Notes under the pieces: generated by a model | What the model saw: the letters and a program-made list of their open reading frames with translations, nothing else | What the model was told of the DNA's origin: nothing | Database searches by the model: none | Made by a program: the position numbers and the translations under genes | Shown: piece by piece, positions 8,670 through 19,132 of the stretch | Layout: the number at the start of each line of letters is the position of its first letter | Numbering within the stretch: the stretch's first letter is position 1 | Origin: Burkholderia sp. BCC0506 | GTDB taxonomy: Bacteria > Pseudomonadota > Gammaproteobacteria > Burkholderiales > Burkholderiaceae | Length of the DNA: 64,000 nucleotides | NCBI RefSeq assembly: GCF_902833145.1 | Contig: NZ_CADFEN010000010.1 | Span: forward strand, 124,001 to 188,000 | Direction: 5' to 3'

Positions 8670-9389
8670 TCAGCCCGCGGCGCGCAGCCGCGCGTCGAGT
8701 TCCCCGAGCTGCGCGGGCGTGCCGACGTTTTCCCAGATACCTTCGTACAGTTCGCCGCTCGCGTGGCCGGTTTCGATCGCCGCGCGATAGTACGGCGTCA
8801 GCGCGCGCCGCGTGCCGGGCGCGAGGTCGCGGAACATCCGCGTGTCGTACAGGCCGATGTTGCCGAACGTGACGCGCGCCGCGCCGTCGAGCGCGAGACG
8901 GCCGTCGTCGCCGAGCGCGAAGTCGCCGGCCGGGTGGAACGGCGGGTTCGGCACCATCACGAGATGCATCGCCGGCGTGTCGAGCGCGGCCATCCGGGCG
9001 GCGCGCGGCGCGAGCGTCCGGTAGTCGAATGCGCAGTACACGTCGCCGCTGACGGCCGCGAACACGGTCGGTTGCCCGTCGCGTTCGATGAGCGGCAGCG
9101 CCTGCGCGATGCCGCCCGCGGTTTCCAGCGCTTCACCCTCGGCCGAATACGCGAGCCGCACGCCCCAGCGCGAACCGTCGCCGAGCGCGGCCTCGATCTG
9201 CTCGCCGAGCCATGCGTGGTTGATCACGATCGTCTCGATGCCCGCACGCGCGAGCGCCTCGATCTGCCACACGATCAGCGGTTTGCCGCCGGCTTCGAGC
9301 AGCGGCTTCGGGCGGGTGTCGGTCAGCGGGCGCATCCGTTCGCCGCGTCCGGCGGCGAAGATCATCGCCGTGGTCAGGGTCGTGCTCAT
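8670..9389 (-). CDS. murU: N-acetylmuramate alpha-1-phosphate uridylyltransferase
   Basis: Nucleotidyltransferase of 239 residues. IFAAGRGERMRPLTDTRPKP is the sugar-nucleotide pyrophosphorylase signature and VSGDVYC supplies the metal-binding aspartate. MurU makes UDP-MurNAc from MurNAc-1-phosphate, the last step of the cell-wall recycling route that bypasses MurA and so gives intrinsic fosfomycin tolerance. It lies 22 bp behind the kinase gene amgK, and the pair is divergent from lptD-surA-pdxA-rsmA, the same arrangement described in Pseudomonas; this supports the specific name over a generic NTP transferase. Confidence 0.88.
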   Translation of the reverse strand: MSTTLTTAMIFAAGRGERMRPLTDTRPKPLLEAGGKPLIVWQIEALARAGIETIVINHAWLGEQIEAALGDGSRWGVRLAYSAEGEALETAGGIAQALPLIERDGQPTVFAAVSGDVYCAFDYRTLAPRAARMAALDTPAMHLVMVPNPPFHPAGDFALGDDGRLALDGAARVTFGNIGLYDTRMFRDLAPGTRRALTPYYRAAIETGHASGELYEGIWENVGTPAQLGELDARLRAAG

Positions 9390-9411
9390 GGTCGACTGGG
9401 TGTGAGGGCGC

Positions 9412-10461
9412 TCAGAACGTATAGCCGACGTCGGCCGGCGCATTGCCCTCGAGCTCGTCGAGCAGCTTCGCGAACGGTACGAGCGGGCGATAGCGCAGCG
9501 CGACCTTGCGCGCGTACGCGAGGAAGCGCGGCAGGTCGTTCAGGTAGTGCGGCTTGCCGTCGCGGTAGTTGATGCGCGCGAACAGGCCGAGGATCTTGAT
9601 GTGGCGCTGCAGACCCATCCATTCGAGCTGGCGGTAGAACTCGCCGAAATCGGGATCGACCGGCAGGCCGGCCTTTTTCGCCTTTTCCCAGTAGTACGCG
9701 AAGCAGTCGAGCTCGAACGCTTCGTCCCAGCTGATGAACGCGTCGCGCAGCAGCGACACGACGTCGTACGTCAGCGGCCCGTACACGGCGTCCTGGAAGT
9801 CGAGCACGCCCGGGTTCGGCTCGCAGACCATCAGGTTGCGCGGCATGAAGTCGCGCAGCATGAAGCCTTGCGGCTGCGCGTGCGCGCTCGCGACCAGCAC
9901 CGCGAAGGTGCGCTCGAGCGTGCCGCGCATCGCGTCGGTGACCGGCTTGCCGAGGTGGCGGCCGACGAACCATTCGGGCAGCAACTCCATTTCGCGGCGC
10001 AGGAACGCTTCGTCGAACGGCGGCAGCACGTCGGGCTTCGACGCGAGCTGGAAGCGGATCAGCGCGTCGAGCGCGTCGCGCATCAGCGGACGGGCCGCGA
10101 CCGGGTCGGCCGGATCGAGCACCGAGATGTACGACGTGCGGCCGAGGTCGGTCACGAGCATGAAGCCCGCGTCGAAATCGTGGGCCAGCACGTCCGGCAC
10201 GTGGTCGCCGGCCGCGGCGAGCAACTGCGCGACCTGGACGAACTCGCGGCACTTCTCGGGCGGCGGCGCATCGACCGCGATCAGCGTGCCGCCGGGGCTC
10301 GTGGCCGACGCGACGCGGAAATACCGGCGGAAACTGGCGTCCGACGACGCGGGCGCGAGGGTCGACAGATCGAGGGCGTAGCGCCCGGCGAGCGGCTGCA
10401 GCCACGCGGTGAGCGCTTCGAGGCGGGCGTCGGGCTGGGATGCGGCGGATGGGGGTGTCAT
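9412..10461 (-). CDS. amgK: N-acetylmuramate/N-acetylglucosamine anomeric kinase
   Basis: Kinase of 349 residues with the aminoglycoside-phosphotransferase fold. It phosphorylates the anomeric hydroxyl of recovered MurNAc or GlcNAc. Visible are the catalytic-loop region FMLRDFMPRNLMV and the metal-binding LDFQDAVYGP, with SSDASFRRYFRV at the N-terminus as in AmgK. Its product feeds MurU, encoded 22 bp downstream. The start codon is ATG at 10461. The divergent lptD gene begins about 220 bp away, and a TATAAT hexamer sits in between. Confidence 0.88.
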   Translation of the reverse strand: MTPPSAASQPDARLEALTAWLQPLAGRYALDLSTLAPASSDASFRRYFRVASATSPGGTLIAVDAPPPEKCREFVQVAQLLAAAGDHVPDVLAHDFDAGFMLVTDLGRTSYISVLDPADPVAARPLMRDALDALIRFQLASKPDVLPPFDEAFLRREMELLPEWFVGRHLGKPVTDAMRGTLERTFAVLVASAHAQPQGFMLRDFMPRNLMVCEPNPGVLDFQDAVYGPLTYDVVSLLRDAFISWDEAFELDCFAYYWEKAKKAGLPVDPDFGEFYRQLEWMGLQRHIKILGLFARINYRDGKPHYLNDLPRFLAYARKVALRYRPLVPFAKLLDELEGNAPADVGYTF

Positions 10462-10492
10462 GAAACTCGGCGGAGGGGGGAACGTCTTGCCA

Positions 10493-10498
10493 TATAAT
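10493..10498 (+). promoter_or_regulatory. possible -10 element in the amgK-lptD divergent region
   Basis: TATAAT matches the sigma-70 -10 consensus exactly and stands out in this GC-rich DNA. It points toward lptD, about 185 bases upstream of its start codon. No good -35 lies 17 bp before it. Confidence 0.4.
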
Positions 10499-10682
10499 AC
10501 CCCACGACTTTTTTGACGCGCCCCGCGTCAGCTTCCGCCGTGCAGGCTCGCCGCCTGTCGCGCCGTCCGCCCGATCGCCTCCCCGGTTTGCGAAGAGCCG
10601 CAGTCGCGGCCCGACGGCGCGGCCCGCCGCGCGAAGGTGCCGTGCAGGCGCGGTTGACAAGGGGCGATTCGCCAAACGATAG

Positions 10683-13043
10683 ATGCCGCCCAAACCGCTA
10701 TTCCCGAATGTTTTCCCCGGTGACGGGGCGCCGCGCAAACGGCGGCTCGCGCTCGCGCTCCTGGCCGTGCCCGGCCTCGTGCCGGCCGTGTCGTACGCGC
10801 AGCTGTCGGGCGCGGCCGCGCAGCCGCAGCCGCTCGACTCGCCGTGGGATCTGCGTCTCGCGCCCCAGCTCGAGGATCATCCGCTGAAGGACGGCGCGAA
10901 GCCGGCCGCCTTCGTGATCGCCGACCACACGAGCGGCACCGCCGAGCAGGACCTCGCCGCGAAGGGCTCCGCCGAGCTGCGGCGCGGCGACGCCGTCGTG
11001 AAGGCCGACGCGATCCACTACGATCAGGATACCGACATGGCCGATGCGTACGGCCAGGTCAAGGTGATCAATGGCGGCACGTCGTTCGCGGGCCCCGAGG
11101 CGCACCTGAAGATCGAGGCGAACCAGGGTTTCATGACCGCGCCGAAGTACCACTTCAACGTGACGGGCGGGTCGGGCAGCGCGGAGCGCGTCGACATGGT
11201 CGACAACGAGCGCTCGGTGTTCGTCAACGGCACGTACACGGCGTGCCAGTGCTCGACGAATCCCGCGTGGTACATCAAGGGCAGCCGCTTCGATTTCGAT
11301 ACGGGCGCCGACGAGGGCACCGCGCGCAACGGCGTGCTGTTCTTCCAGGGCGTGCCGATCTTCGCGAGCCCGTGGATGACGTTCCCGCTGTCGGGCGAGC
11401 GGCGCAGCGGCCTGCTGCCGCCGACGTTCTCGATGAACTCGAGCAACGGCTTCGAGCTGTCGCTGCCGTACTACTTCAACATCGCGCCGAACCGCGACCT
11501 GACGCTCACGCCGCGCATCATCTCGCGGCGCGGCGTGATGACCGAGGCGACGTTCCGCTACCTGTCGCCGTCGTATTCGGGCACCTTTACGGCCAATTAC
11601 CTGCCGGATGACCGGCTCGCGCACCGCAACCGCTACGCGATCTACTGGCAGCACCAGCAGAACTTCGGCGGCGGCTTCGGCGGCTACGTCTATTACAACA
11701 AGGTCTCGGACAACACGTATCCGGAAGACCTCGGGTCGGCGAACCAGTTCATCAACGGGACGCAGACGCTGTACCAGCAGGAAGCCGGCCTCACGTACAA
11801 CAACGGCCCGTGGTCGGTGCTCGCGCGCTACCAGCACTGGCAGACGCTGCCGCCGTCGATCGCGCCGTACAGCCGCGAGCCGCAGTTGAACGTAAAGTAC
11901 ACGAAGTACAACGTCGGCGGCTTCGACTTCGGCGCGGAAGCCGACTATTCGCGGTTCCGCATCACGACCGCGGATGCGACCGAAGGCGACCGGATCGTCT
12001 TCAACCCGTACATCTCGTACGGCGTGTACGGCCCCGGCTACTTCGTCGTGCCGAAGGTCCAGTACCACTTCGCGTCGTACGACCTGAACTATCTGTCGTC
12101 GACCACGCCGAACAGCCCGAAGCGCTTCACCGAGTCGATCCCGACCGTGACCTTCGACACGGGCCTGATCTTCGACCGTTCGGTGCGCCTGTTCGGCCAG
12201 GACTTCATCCAGACCCTCGAGCCGCGCCTGTACTACGTGTACACGCCGTATCGCGACCAGTCGAACGCGCCGCTGTTCGACACCGCGGAATCGGACTTCG
12301 GCCTCGCGGAGATCTACCAGCCGAACACGTTCGTCGGCAACGACCGGATCGCCGACGCGAACCGGATCACGGCCGGCCTCACGTCGCGCTTCATCGATCC
12401 GCGCACCGGCGACGAGCGCGCGCGCTTCGTGATCGCGCAGCAGTACTACTTCGCCGACCAGCGCGTCACGCTGACCCCCGGGCAGAGCGCCGTGCTGGCG
12501 CGCCACTCGGACCTGATCGTCGGCGCCGCGCTGAAGCTCGGCTCGGGCTTCATGTCGGAAACGGCGTTCCAGTACAACCAGAACAACAATCAGCTCGTGA
12601 AGTCGAGCGTCGGTTTCGGCTACAGCCCGGGCGAGCGCCGCGTGATCAACGTCGGCTACCGCTATACGCGCGCGAACACGACGCTCGACAACCAGCCGAT
12701 CAACCAGTTCCTGGTGTCCGCGCAATGGCCGCTCACGCGCCGCCTGTATGCGATCGGCCGCTTCAACTACGACCTCGCCGGCGATCGCGTGGTCGACGGT
12801 CTGGTCGGCTTACAATACGACGCGGATTGCTGGGCGCTCGGAGTCGGGGTGCAGCGGGCCGCGAACGGCATCAACACGTCGGGGCAGCAGAACTCGTCGA
12901 CGCGATTCATGATGCAGCTGACGCTCAAGGGCTTGTCGACCATCGACAACGGCCTCGTGTCCGCATTCCGCGCCGGGGTGCCGGGCTACACGCCGTTGCC
13001 GCCGCCGCCGCCGCCGATGTCCCGCTTCAGCAACTACGAGTAA
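10683..13043 (+). CDS. lptD: LPS-assembly outer-membrane protein LptD
   Basis: Outer-membrane beta-barrel of 786 residues that, with LptE, inserts lipopolysaccharide into the outer leaflet. A basic, hydrophobic signal peptide ([20 protein letters not shown]) is followed by a periplasmic OstA/LptA-like domain (about 85-175) and the barrel. Cysteines are at 188, 190 (ACQCS) and 716 (DADCW), so the disulfide set differs slightly from E. coli, which has four. A proline-rich tail ends the protein. The codon before the ATG is a TAG stop, and no Shine-Dalgarno is present; a TTGACA lies 24 bp before the ATG. It is the first gene of lptD-surA-pdxA-rsmA. Confidence 0.93.
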   Translation: MPPKPLFPNVFPGDGAPRKRRLALALLAVPGLVPAVSYAQLSGAAAQPQPLDSPWDLRLAPQLEDHPLKDGAKPAAFVIADHTSGTAEQDLAAKGSAELRRGDAVVKADAIHYDQDTDMADAYGQVKVINGGTSFAGPEAHLKIEANQGFMTAPKYHFNVTGGSGSAERVDMVDNERSVFVNGTYTACQCSTNPAWYIKGSRFDFDTGADEGTARNGVLFFQGVPIFASPWMTFPLSGERRSGLLPPTFSMNSSNGFELSLPYYFNIAPNRDLTLTPRIISRRGVMTEATFRYLSPSYSGTFTANYLPDDRLAHRNRYAIYWQHQQNFGGGFGGYVYYNKVSDNTYPEDLGSANQFINGTQTLYQQEAGLTYNNGPWSVLARYQHWQTLPPSIAPYSREPQLNVKYTKYNVGGFDFGAEADYSRFRITTADATEGDRIVFNPYISYGVYGPGYFVVPKVQYHFASYDLNYLSSTTPNSPKRFTESIPTVTFDTGLIFDRSVRLFGQDFIQTLEPRLYYVYTPYRDQSNAPLFDTAESDFGLAEIYQPNTFVGNDRIADANRITAGLTSRFIDPRTGDERARFVIAQQYYFADQRVTLTPGQSAVLARHSDLIVGAALKLGSGFMSETAFQYNQNNNQLVKSSVGFGYSPGERRVINVGYRYTRANTTLDNQPINQFLVSAQWPLTRRLYAIGRFNYDLAGDRVVDGLVGLQYDADCWALGVGVQRAANGINTSGQQNSSTRFMMQLTLKGLSTIDNGLVSAFRAGVPGYTPLPPPPPPMSRFSNYE

Positions 13044-13088
13044 CGCCGGCATGTCTGCACCGGTCAGCACGATTTCAATGGAGTTTCA

Positions 13089-14453
13089 GTGGCAATGAAG
13101 AAAACCCTTCGTTTCGCGGCAGTCGTGTCCAGCCTCGCCGCGTCCGCCGCGCTGCTCGCCGCCGCGCCGGCCGCGGCGCAGGCGCTCGGTTCGCCAGGTG
13201 CACAGCTCGCCGACGAAGTCGTCGCGGTCGTCAACAACGACGTGATCACGGGCCGCGAACTCGACCAGCGCGTCGGCCTGATCGCGCGCCGGCTGCAGCA
13301 GCAGAACGCGCCGGTGCCGCCGGCCGACCAGCTGCGCGCGCAGGTGCTGAACCAGATGGTGCTCGAACGCATCCAGGTGCAGAAGGCCAAGGACGACGGG
13401 ATCCGCATCGACGACGCGACCGTGCAGGCCACGCTGCAGCGTCTCGCGCAGGCGAACGGGATGACGCTCGACCAGTACCGTGCGCGTCTCGAGGCGCAAG
13501 GCGTGCCGTGGAGCATCTTCACGAGCGACGCGCGCACCGAGCTGATGCTGTCGAAGCTGCGCGAGCGCGAGGTCGACGGCAAGATCACGGTGTCGGACGC
13601 CGAGGTCGCGAACTACATCGCGAGCCAGCGCGGGCCGAACGCATCGCAGCAGCAGGACCTGCGCTTCCAGCACATCTTCATCAAGGCGCCGACCAACGCG
13701 CCGCAGGCCGACATCGAGGCCGCGCAGAAGAAGGCCGAAGCGCTGCTGCAGCAGGCGAAGTCGGGCGCCGATTTCGAGCGCCTCGCGAAGAACAACTCCG
13801 AAGCGAACGACGCGAAGAAGGGCGGCGATCTCGGCTTCAAGTCGCCGAGCGCGCTGCCGCCCGACGTCGTCGACGCCGCGTCGAAGCTGCGCCCGGGCCA
13901 GGTCAACCCGACGCTGATCCGCGTGCCGGACGGCTTCGAGATCGTGCGTCTCGTCGATCGCCGCCAGAGCCAGGGCGCGAGCGCTGCCGCGCCGAAGATC
14001 GTCCAGACGCACGTGCGCCACATCCTGCTGCGCGTCGGCGAGGGCAAGTCGGAAGGCCAGGCGCGCCAGCAACTGATCGACATCCGCAAGCAGGTCGAGG
14101 CCGGCGGCGATTTCGCGAAGTTCGCGCGCACCTACTCGCAGGACGGCTCCGCGTCGCAGGGCGGCGATCTCGGCTGGATCAGCCCGGGCGAGACCGTGCC
14201 GGAATTCGAGCGCGCGATGAACAGCCTGCAGGACGGCCAGATCAGCCAGCCGATCCGTACCGAGTACGGCTACCACCTGATCCAGGTGCTGGACCGCCGC
14301 GAGGCGGAAGGGTCGGTGCAGCAGCAGATGGACATCGCCCGTCAGGCGATCGGCCAGCGCAAGGCCGAACAGGCATATGCCGACTGGCTGCGCGAGCTGC
14401 GCGATTCGTCGTACGTGCAGTACAAGATCGGCGGCGTCGGCCCGGCGAACTGA
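13089..14453 (+). CDS. surA: periplasmic chaperone and peptidyl-prolyl isomerase SurA
   Basis: Protein of 454 residues with a signal peptide ending near AAPAAAQA, an N-terminal chaperone region (about 40-180) and two parvulin PpiC domains beginning near residues 190 ([10 protein letters not shown]) and 305 ([10 protein letters not shown]). SurA escorts unfolded outer-membrane proteins, LptD among them, to the BAM complex. The GTG at 13089 has GGAG five bases upstream, better spaced than the ATG at 13095; both give the same mature protein. It lies 45 bp after lptD and 11 bp before pdxA. Confidence 0.93.
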   Translation: MAMKKTLRFAAVVSSLAASAALLAAAPAAAQALGSPGAQLADEVVAVVNNDVITGRELDQRVGLIARRLQQQNAPVPPADQLRAQVLNQMVLERIQVQKAKDDGIRIDDATVQATLQRLAQANGMTLDQYRARLEAQGVPWSIFTSDARTELMLSKLREREVDGKITVSDAEVANYIASQRGPNASQQQDLRFQHIFIKAPTNAPQADIEAAQKKAEALLQQAKSGADFERLAKNNSEANDAKKGGDLGFKSPSALPPDVVDAASKLRPGQVNPTLIRVPDGFEIVRLVDRRQSQGASAAAPKIVQTHVRHILLRVGEGKSEGQARQQLIDIRKQVEAGGDFAKFARTYSQDGSASQGGDLGWISPGETVPEFERAMNSLQDGQISQPIRTEYGYHLIQVLDRREAEGSVQQQMDIARQAIGQRKAEQAYADWLRELRDSSYVQYKIGGVGPAN

Positions 14454-14464
14454 GCGAGCACCGG

Positions 14465-15454
14465 ATGACCACGCCCGCGCTGCAGATCGCGATCACGACC
14501 GGCGAACCCGCGGGGGTCGGCCCGGAACTGACCGTGCAGGCGCTGCGTGACGCCGCGCAGCGCTGGCCCGACGCGCATTTCACCGTGCTCGGCGATGCGG
14601 CGCTGCTCGACGCGCGGGCGGCGGCGGTCGGCGTCGATCCGGCCACGCTGGCCGGTGGCGCGCCGGTGTCGGTCGCGCATCACGCGCTGGCCGTGCCCGC
14701 GCGGGCGGGCAAGCTGGATGCGGCGAACGGCCGCTACGTGCTCGGGCTGCTCGACGCGGCGATCGACGGCGCGCTGGCGGGCCGGTACGACGCGATCGTC
14801 ACCGCACCGCTGCAGAAGAGCACGATCAACGACGCGGGCGTGCCGTTCACCGGCCATACCGAATACCTAGCCGAACGCACGCATACGCCGCGCGTCGTGA
14901 TGATGCTGGCCGGCACCGGCCACCGGCCGCTGCGCGTCGCGCTCGCGACCACGCACCTGCCGCTGAAGGACGTATCGGCCGCGCTGACGATCGACGGGCT
15001 CGTCGAGACGCTCGCGATCATCGATCGCGACCTGCGGCGCGACTTCGGTCTCGCCGCGCCGCGCATCCTCGTGACGGGCCTGAACCCGCACGCGGGCGAG
15101 AACGGTTATCTCGGTCGCGAGGAGATCGACGTGATCTCGCCGGCGCTGGCCCGCGCGAACGCGCAACGCATCGACGCGCGCGGCCCGTATCCGGCCGACA
15201 CGCTGTTCCAGCCGCGCCATCTGGCCGATGCCGATTGCGTGCTGGCGATGTTCCATGACCAGGGCCTGCCCGTGCTGAAGTACGCGACGTTCGGCGAGGG
15301 CATCAACGTGACGCTCGGGTTGCCGATCATCCGCACGTCGGTCGATCACGGCACCGCGCTCGATCTGGCCGGCACGGGCCGCGCGGATCCGGGCAGCATG
15401 ATCGCCGCGCTCGATACGGCCGTCACGATGGCGCGCCATCGCCGCGCAGCCTGA
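14465..15454 (+). CDS. pdxA: 4-hydroxythreonine-4-phosphate dehydrogenase
   Basis: Protein of 329 residues of the DXP-dependent pyridoxal phosphate pathway. It oxidises 4-phosphohydroxy-L-threonine with NAD(P), and the product decarboxylates to a substrate of Pdx[14 protein letters not shown] at the N-terminus, the substrate and metal histidine in GHTEYLA, and [11 protein letters not shown] and [12 protein letters not shown] are diagnostic; the zinc ligands include the histidines of GHTEY and FHDQG. It lies 11 bp after surA in the conserved lptD-surA-pdxA-rsmA operon. Confidence 0.94.
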   Translation: MTTPALQIAITTGEPAGVGPELTVQALRDAAQRWPDAHFTVLGDAALLDARAAAVGVDPATLAGGAPVSVAHHALAVPARAGKLDAANGRYVLGLLDAAIDGALAGRYDAIVTAPLQKSTINDAGVPFTGHTEYLAERTHTPRVVMMLAGTGHRPLRVALATTHLPLKDVSAALTIDGLVETLAIIDRDLRRDFGLAAPRILVTGLNPHAGENGYLGREEIDVISPALARANAQRIDARGPYPADTLFQPRHLADADCVLAMFHDQGLPVLKYATFGEGINVTLGLPIIRTSVDHGTALDLAGTGRADPGSMIAALDTAVTMARHRRAA

Positions 15455-15501
15455 CGCTGCCGGCTTACCCCATTCGTCGTATTTTTCGTTTTACTCAGTC
15501 G

Positions 15502-16329
15502 ATGTCGAACAGCAGACAGCACCAAGGGCATTTCGCGCGCAAGCGCTTCGGGCAGAATTTTCTCGTCGATCACGGCGTGATCGACTCGATCGTCGCGACG
15601 ATCGGCCCCGCGCGCGGCCAGCGGATGGTCGAGATCGGCCCCGGGCTCGGCGCGCTGACCGAGCCGTTGATCGAGCGCCTCGCGACGCCCGAGTCGCCGC
15701 TGCACGCGGTCGAGCTCGACCGCGACCTGATCGGGCGCCTGCAGCAACGCTTCGGCGCGCTGCTGGAGCTGCACGCGGGCGACGCGCTCGCGTTCGACTT
15801 CCGCTCGCTCGCGGCGCCCGGCGACAAGCCGTCGCTGCGGATCGTCGGCAACCTGCCGTACAACATTTCGAGCCCGCTGCTGTTTCATCTGATGACGTTC
15901 GCCGATGCGGTCATCGACCAGCATTTCATGCTGCAGAACGAAGTCGTCGAGCGGATGGTCGCGGAGCCGGGCACGAAGGCGTTTTCGCGGCTGTCGGTGA
16001 TGCTGCAGTACCGCTACGTGATGGAAAAGATGCTCGACGTGCCGCCGGAATCGTTCCAGCCGCCGCCGAAGGTCGATTCCGCGATCGTCCGGATGATCCC
16101 GTACGAGCCGCACGAACTGCCGGACGTCGATCCCGTGCTACTCGGCGAAGTGGTCACCGCCGCGTTCTCGCAGCGCCGCAAGATGCTGCGCAATACGCTC
16201 GGCGATTACCGCGAGACGATCGATTTCGATGCGCTCGGCTTCGATCTCGCGCGCCGTGCGGAGGACGTGAGCGTGGCCGAATACGTCGGCGTCGCGCAGG
16301 CGCTGGCGGCGGTGCGCAAGGCAGGATGA
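15502..16329 (+). CDS. rsmA: 16S rRNA dimethyladenosine methyltransferase RsmA/KsgA
   Basis: Protein of 275 residues that dimethylates the two adjacent adenines in the 3' terminal hairpin of 16S rRNA (A1518/A1519) with S-adenosylmethionine, a late checkpoint in 30S assembly. Motifs are KRFGQNFL at the N-terminus, the SAM loop EIGPGLGAL, the acidic VELDRDL and the catalytic NLPYNIS. It is the last gene of the operon, 47 bp behind pdxA, and a U-tract terminator follows. Confidence 0.95.
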   Translation: MSNSRQHQGHFARKRFGQNFLVDHGVIDSIVATIGPARGQRMVEIGPGLGALTEPLIERLATPESPLHAVELDRDLIGRLQQRFGALLELHAGDALAFDFRSLAAPGDKPSLRIVGNLPYNISSPLLFHLMTFADAVIDQHFMLQNEVVERMVAEPGTKAFSRLSVMLQYRYVMEKMLDVPPESFQPPPKVDSAIVRMIPYEPHELPDVDPVLLGEVVTAAFSQRRKMLRNTLGDYRETIDFDALGFDLARRAEDVSVAEYVGVAQALAAVRKAG

Positions 16330-16370
16330 CGCGCGTGGCGTAACGCCACCTGCCGGCTGTATCGAACAGG

Positions 16371-16393
16371 GCTGCCCGACGGGCAGCTTTTTT
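16371..16393 (+). terminator. Rho-independent terminator after rsmA
   Basis: A 7-bp stem GCTGCCC/GGGCAGC with a three-base loop, followed by six T residues. It ends the lptD-surA-pdxA-rsmA transcript. Confidence 0.88.
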
Positions 16394-16420
16394 ATTGCCC
16401 GCGCATCTGGGCGCCGGTCG

Positions 16421-17356
16421 TCACGCCCGCCGGCGCGGCGGCGCGTTGACGAGCGCGATGCCGGTCAGCACGAGCGCGGCCGCGGACATGAAGCGCCAGC
16501 CGACCGATTCGCCGAGCAGCAGCACGCCGAACGCGACGCCGAACAGCGGCGACAGGAACGTGAAGACGGACAGGCGGGACGCGCTGTAGCGCGTCAGCAG
16601 CCAGAACCACGACAGGTAGCTGACGAACGCGACGATCACCGACTGGTACGCGAGGCTCGCCAGCGCGACCGGCGTCACGTGCGCGAACGACATCTGGCCG
16701 AACAGCGCGGCGAGCGCGACCAGCATGAGCGCCGATACCGCGAGCTGGTAGAACAGCGTCTTGCTCGCGCTGGCCCGGGCGAGCGCCGTCGAGCGCACGA
16801 CGACCGTCGTCGCGGCCCACATCGCGCCGCCGAGGATTCCGAGCGCGTCGCCGGCGAGCCCGGCCAGCACGGACGCGCCGGGCGCGCGCGGCTGCAGGAA
16901 GCCGTCCGCGAACGCGAGCGCGATGCCGGCGAACGCGACGCCCACGCCGACCCATTGCATGCGCTGGAGCCGCTCGCCCGGTGCGAACAGGTGCAGGCCG
17001 AGCGTGGTGAAGCACGGCGCGGTGTACAGGAAGATCGCCATGTGCGACGCGCTCGTCAGCGTCAGCCCGAAGAACACGCAGATGAATTCGCCGGCGAACA
17101 ACGCACCGGCCGCGAGCCCCGCGCCGAACGTGCCGTCCGCCTGGAACAGCGGCGTGCCGCGCGTGCGGGCCCAGCCCCATAGCAGCAGCGCGGCGATCGC
17201 CGAGCGCAGCCCGGCCTGGAACATCGGTGCGATCGCGGCGTTCGTGCTCTTGATCGCGACCTGCTGGAAGCCCCAGATCGCGCACAGCAGCAGCATCAGG
17301 CCGACGGCGCGCGTATCGAGTGCGCGGCGCACGGGGGTGGCGGCACGTGCGGTCAT
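16421..17356 (-). CDS. DMT-superfamily (EamA) transporter
   Basis: Integral membrane protein of 311 residues with about ten hydrophobic segments arranged as two EamA repeats (about 15-145 and 165-300). LLCAIWGFQQVAIK at the N-terminus and FLSPLFGVAFGVLLLGE near the end are typical of this family of metabolite and amino-acid exporters. The substrate cannot be read from the sequence. The gene is monocistronic and converges on rsmA. Confidence 0.85.
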   Translation of the reverse strand: MTARAATPVRRALDTRAVGLMLLLCAIWGFQQVAIKSTNAAIAPMFQAGLRSAIAALLLWGWARTRGTPLFQADGTFGAGLAAGALFAGEFICVFFGLTLTSASHMAIFLYTAPCFTTLGLHLFAPGERLQRMQWVGVGVAFAGIALAFADGFLQPRAPGASVLAGLAGDALGILGGAMWAATTVVVRSTALARASASKTLFYQLAVSALMLVALAALFGQMSFAHVTPVALASLAYQSVIVAFVSYLSWFWLLTRYSASRLSVFTFLSPLFGVAFGVLLLGESVGWRFMSAAALVLTGIALVNAPPRRRA

Positions 17357-17707
17357 GGACGGGCCTCGCGGGGGCGGTCCGGTGGCAGCGAGGTCAGGCG
17401 GGAGGCGCGTTCGGCGCGCTCGAATCGGCGGTTTCGCACGGGCAGCGTGGCGTAGGCAAGCGTGGGTGGTCGCGATCGGGCGGCGGAACGCATGCCCGAT
17501 TTTGGTGCGAGGTGGAAGGATGTTACCCGATCGGCACGGCGGCCGGGCGCGCCGGATCGCACCGTTTTCGGGCGTTGCGCCGAGTCAACCGGATACGCCG
17601 CACGGCCGCGCCCCGGCTAAGGCGCCCCCGGCTAGGCGCCCCCGGCGAAGTTCACCCGACTCTGGTAGAGTTTCCGGTTCTGGAAAGTCCCCACAGGAGT
17701 ACAACAC
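17357..17707. other. 351-bp intergenic region with a short tandem repeat
   Basis: No credible gene on either strand. At 17608-17646 there are about two and a half copies of a 14-bp unit close to GCGCCCCCGGCTAG. The gap should hold the promoters of the divergent DMT transporter and gloA genes, but I see no clear -35/-10 pair. AGGAG at 17695-17699 is the gloA ribosome site. Confidence 0.6.
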
Positions 17708-18091
17708 ATGCGTTTGCTGCATACGATGCTGCGAGTCGGCGATCTCGACCGCTCGATCAAGTTCTACACCGAATTGCTCGGCATGAAGCTGCTGCGTCGC
17801 GAGGATTATCCGGAAGGCAAGTTCACGCTCGCGTTCGTCGGCTATGAAGACGAGAGCACGGGCACCGTGATCGAGCTGACCCACAACTGGGAGACGCCGT
17901 CCTACGATCTCGGCAACGGCTTCGGCCATCTGGCGGTGGCGGTCGACGATGCCTACGCGGCCTGCGAGAAGATCAAGGCCCAGGGCGGCAAGGTCACGCG
18001 CGAGGCGGGCCCGATGAAGCACGGCACGACGGTGATCGCGTTCGTCGAGGATCCGGACGGCTACAAGATCGAATTCATCCAGAAGAAGTAA
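17708..18091 (+). CDS. gloA: lactoylglutathione lyase (glyoxalase I)
   Basis: Protein of 127 residues that isomerises the methylglyoxal-glutathione hemithioacetal to S-lactoylglutathione. All four metal ligands of the Ni-dependent bacterial class are present at the E. coli positions: His5, Glu56, His74 and Glu122. AGGAG stands nine bases before the ATG. The gene is monocistronic and converges on the metallopeptidase gene, with a strong hairpin in between. Confidence 0.95.
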   Translation: MRLLHTMLRVGDLDRSIKFYTELLGMKLLRREDYPEGKFTLAFVGYEDESTGTVIELTHNWETPSYDLGNGFGHLAVAVDDAYAACEKIKAQGGKVTREAGPMKHGTTVIAFVEDPDGYKIEFIQKK

Positions 18092-18137
18092 GCGCCGGGT
18101 GAACCGGGCTGCGGTGTGCGATGTGCGCCGCGGCAGC

Positions 18138-18173
18138 AAAAAAGGGCGGTGCGGGGTAACCCGCACCGCCCTT
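18138..18173 (-). terminator. Rho-independent terminator for the glyQ-glyS-gmhB-plsC-metallopeptidase operon
   Basis: A perfect 14-bp stem (18142-18155 with 18160-18173) and a four-base loop. On the minus strand it is followed by a run of six T, so it serves the minus-strand operon; the hairpin itself may also stop gloA transcripts coming the other way. Confidence 0.88.
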
Positions 18174-18199
18174 GTTCGTTGGCGCCGGCGTTGTGCGCG

Positions 18200-19087
18200 T
18201 CAAAGCGACGGCAGCAGCTCGGGCGGGTGATGCTTGAGCGTGTGCCGCGCCTCGCGGAACTCGGGGAAGATCGATTCGACGGTCTGCCAGAAGGCCGGGC
18301 TGTGGTTCATCTCGCGCAGGTGCGACAGCTCGTGCGCGACGACGTAGTCGATGATCGACATCGGGAAATGGATCAGCCGCCAGTTCAGGCGGATCTTGCC
18401 GTCGCTCGAGCAACTGCCCCAACGCGTCGCGGCCGACGACAGCGCGACCATCGAATACGTGACGCCGAGCTTTTCCGCGTAGACCGCGAGCCGTTCGCCG
18501 AAGATGCGTTTCGCTTCGCCCTGCAGCCAGCCCTGCACGCGATCCTTGATCTGCTGCATGTCGGCCTGCACGGGCAGCGGCAGCGACAGCCGCAGCGCAT
18601 CGGCGTCGAACGCGACGGCGCCCGCGCCGAGCGCGATCGTCACCGTCTTGCCGAGATACGGCAACTGCGCGCCGTCGCGCCAGTCGATTTGCGGCAGCGC
18701 GCGCTGCTCGGCGCGCGTCTTCCACTCCGCGAGCTTCGCGAAGATCCAGCGTTGTTTCTCGGCGATCGCGGCTTCGATGTCGGCGAGCGTGACCCAGCGC
18801 GGCGCGGTGATCGACAGCCCGCTGCCGTCGATCGTGAAGCCGATCGTGCGGCGCGCCGAGCGTTTCAGCCGGTATTCGAGCACGCGGCTGTCGAGCGCGA
18901 ACGTGCGCACGCGCGAGCGATCGGGCGGCGGGCCCGGATCGAGCGGCGCGGCGGGCGCGACTTCGGGCGGCGTCGGCGGGGCGGCAGGCGCCGACGGCGC
19001 CGCGGCCGGCCCGTCGAAGAGCGGCAGATCCATCTGGCGATGATCGAGGGCCACGACGGCAGGCCGTGGCCGCGGACGCTGTTTCAT
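18200..19087 (-). CDS. YgjP-like zinc metallopeptidase (DUF45)
   Basis: Protein of 295 residues. The zinc motif HELSHLREMNHSPAFW carries His-Glu-x-x-His plus a third histidine, as in the YgjP/M48-like family; TRWGSCSSDGKIRLNW just before it is also diagnostic. The first 75 residues are rich in Pro and Ala and look disordered. I preferred the ATG at 19087 (MKQRPRPRP) to one 12 codons upstream. It is the last gene of the run that starts with glyQ. YgjP proteins are cytoplasmic and their substrate is unknown. Confidence 0.82.
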   Translation of the reverse strand: MKQRPRPRPAVVALDHRQMDLPLFDGPAAAPSAPAAPPTPPEVAPAAPLDPGPPPDRSRVRTFALDSRVLEYRLKRSARRTIGFTIDGSGLSITAPRWVTLADIEAAIAEKQRWIFAKLAEWKTRAEQRALPQIDWRDGAQLPYLGKTVTIALGAGAVAFDADALRLSLPLPVQADMQQIKDRVQGWLQGEAKRIFGERLAVYAEKLGVTYSMVALSSAATRWGSCSSDGKIRLNWRLIHFPMSIIDYVVAHELSHLREMNHSPAFWQTVESIFPEFREARHTLKHHPPELLPSL

Positions 19088-19132
19088 CAGTTCGCTTCTT
19101 TTTGTCGTACGCAACGGCTGCAATCCGGGGCT

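Noticed and set aside
11810-15454. A 1214-residue open frame spanning lptD, surA and pdxA
   Set aside because: Only the last 329 residues (from 14465) are PdxA. The first part is an out-of-frame reading of lptD and surA.
17671-17686. A small hairpin TTTCC-GGTTCT-GGAAA before gloA as a regulatory element
   Set aside because: A five-base stem is too short to distinguish from chance, and no other evidence supports it.
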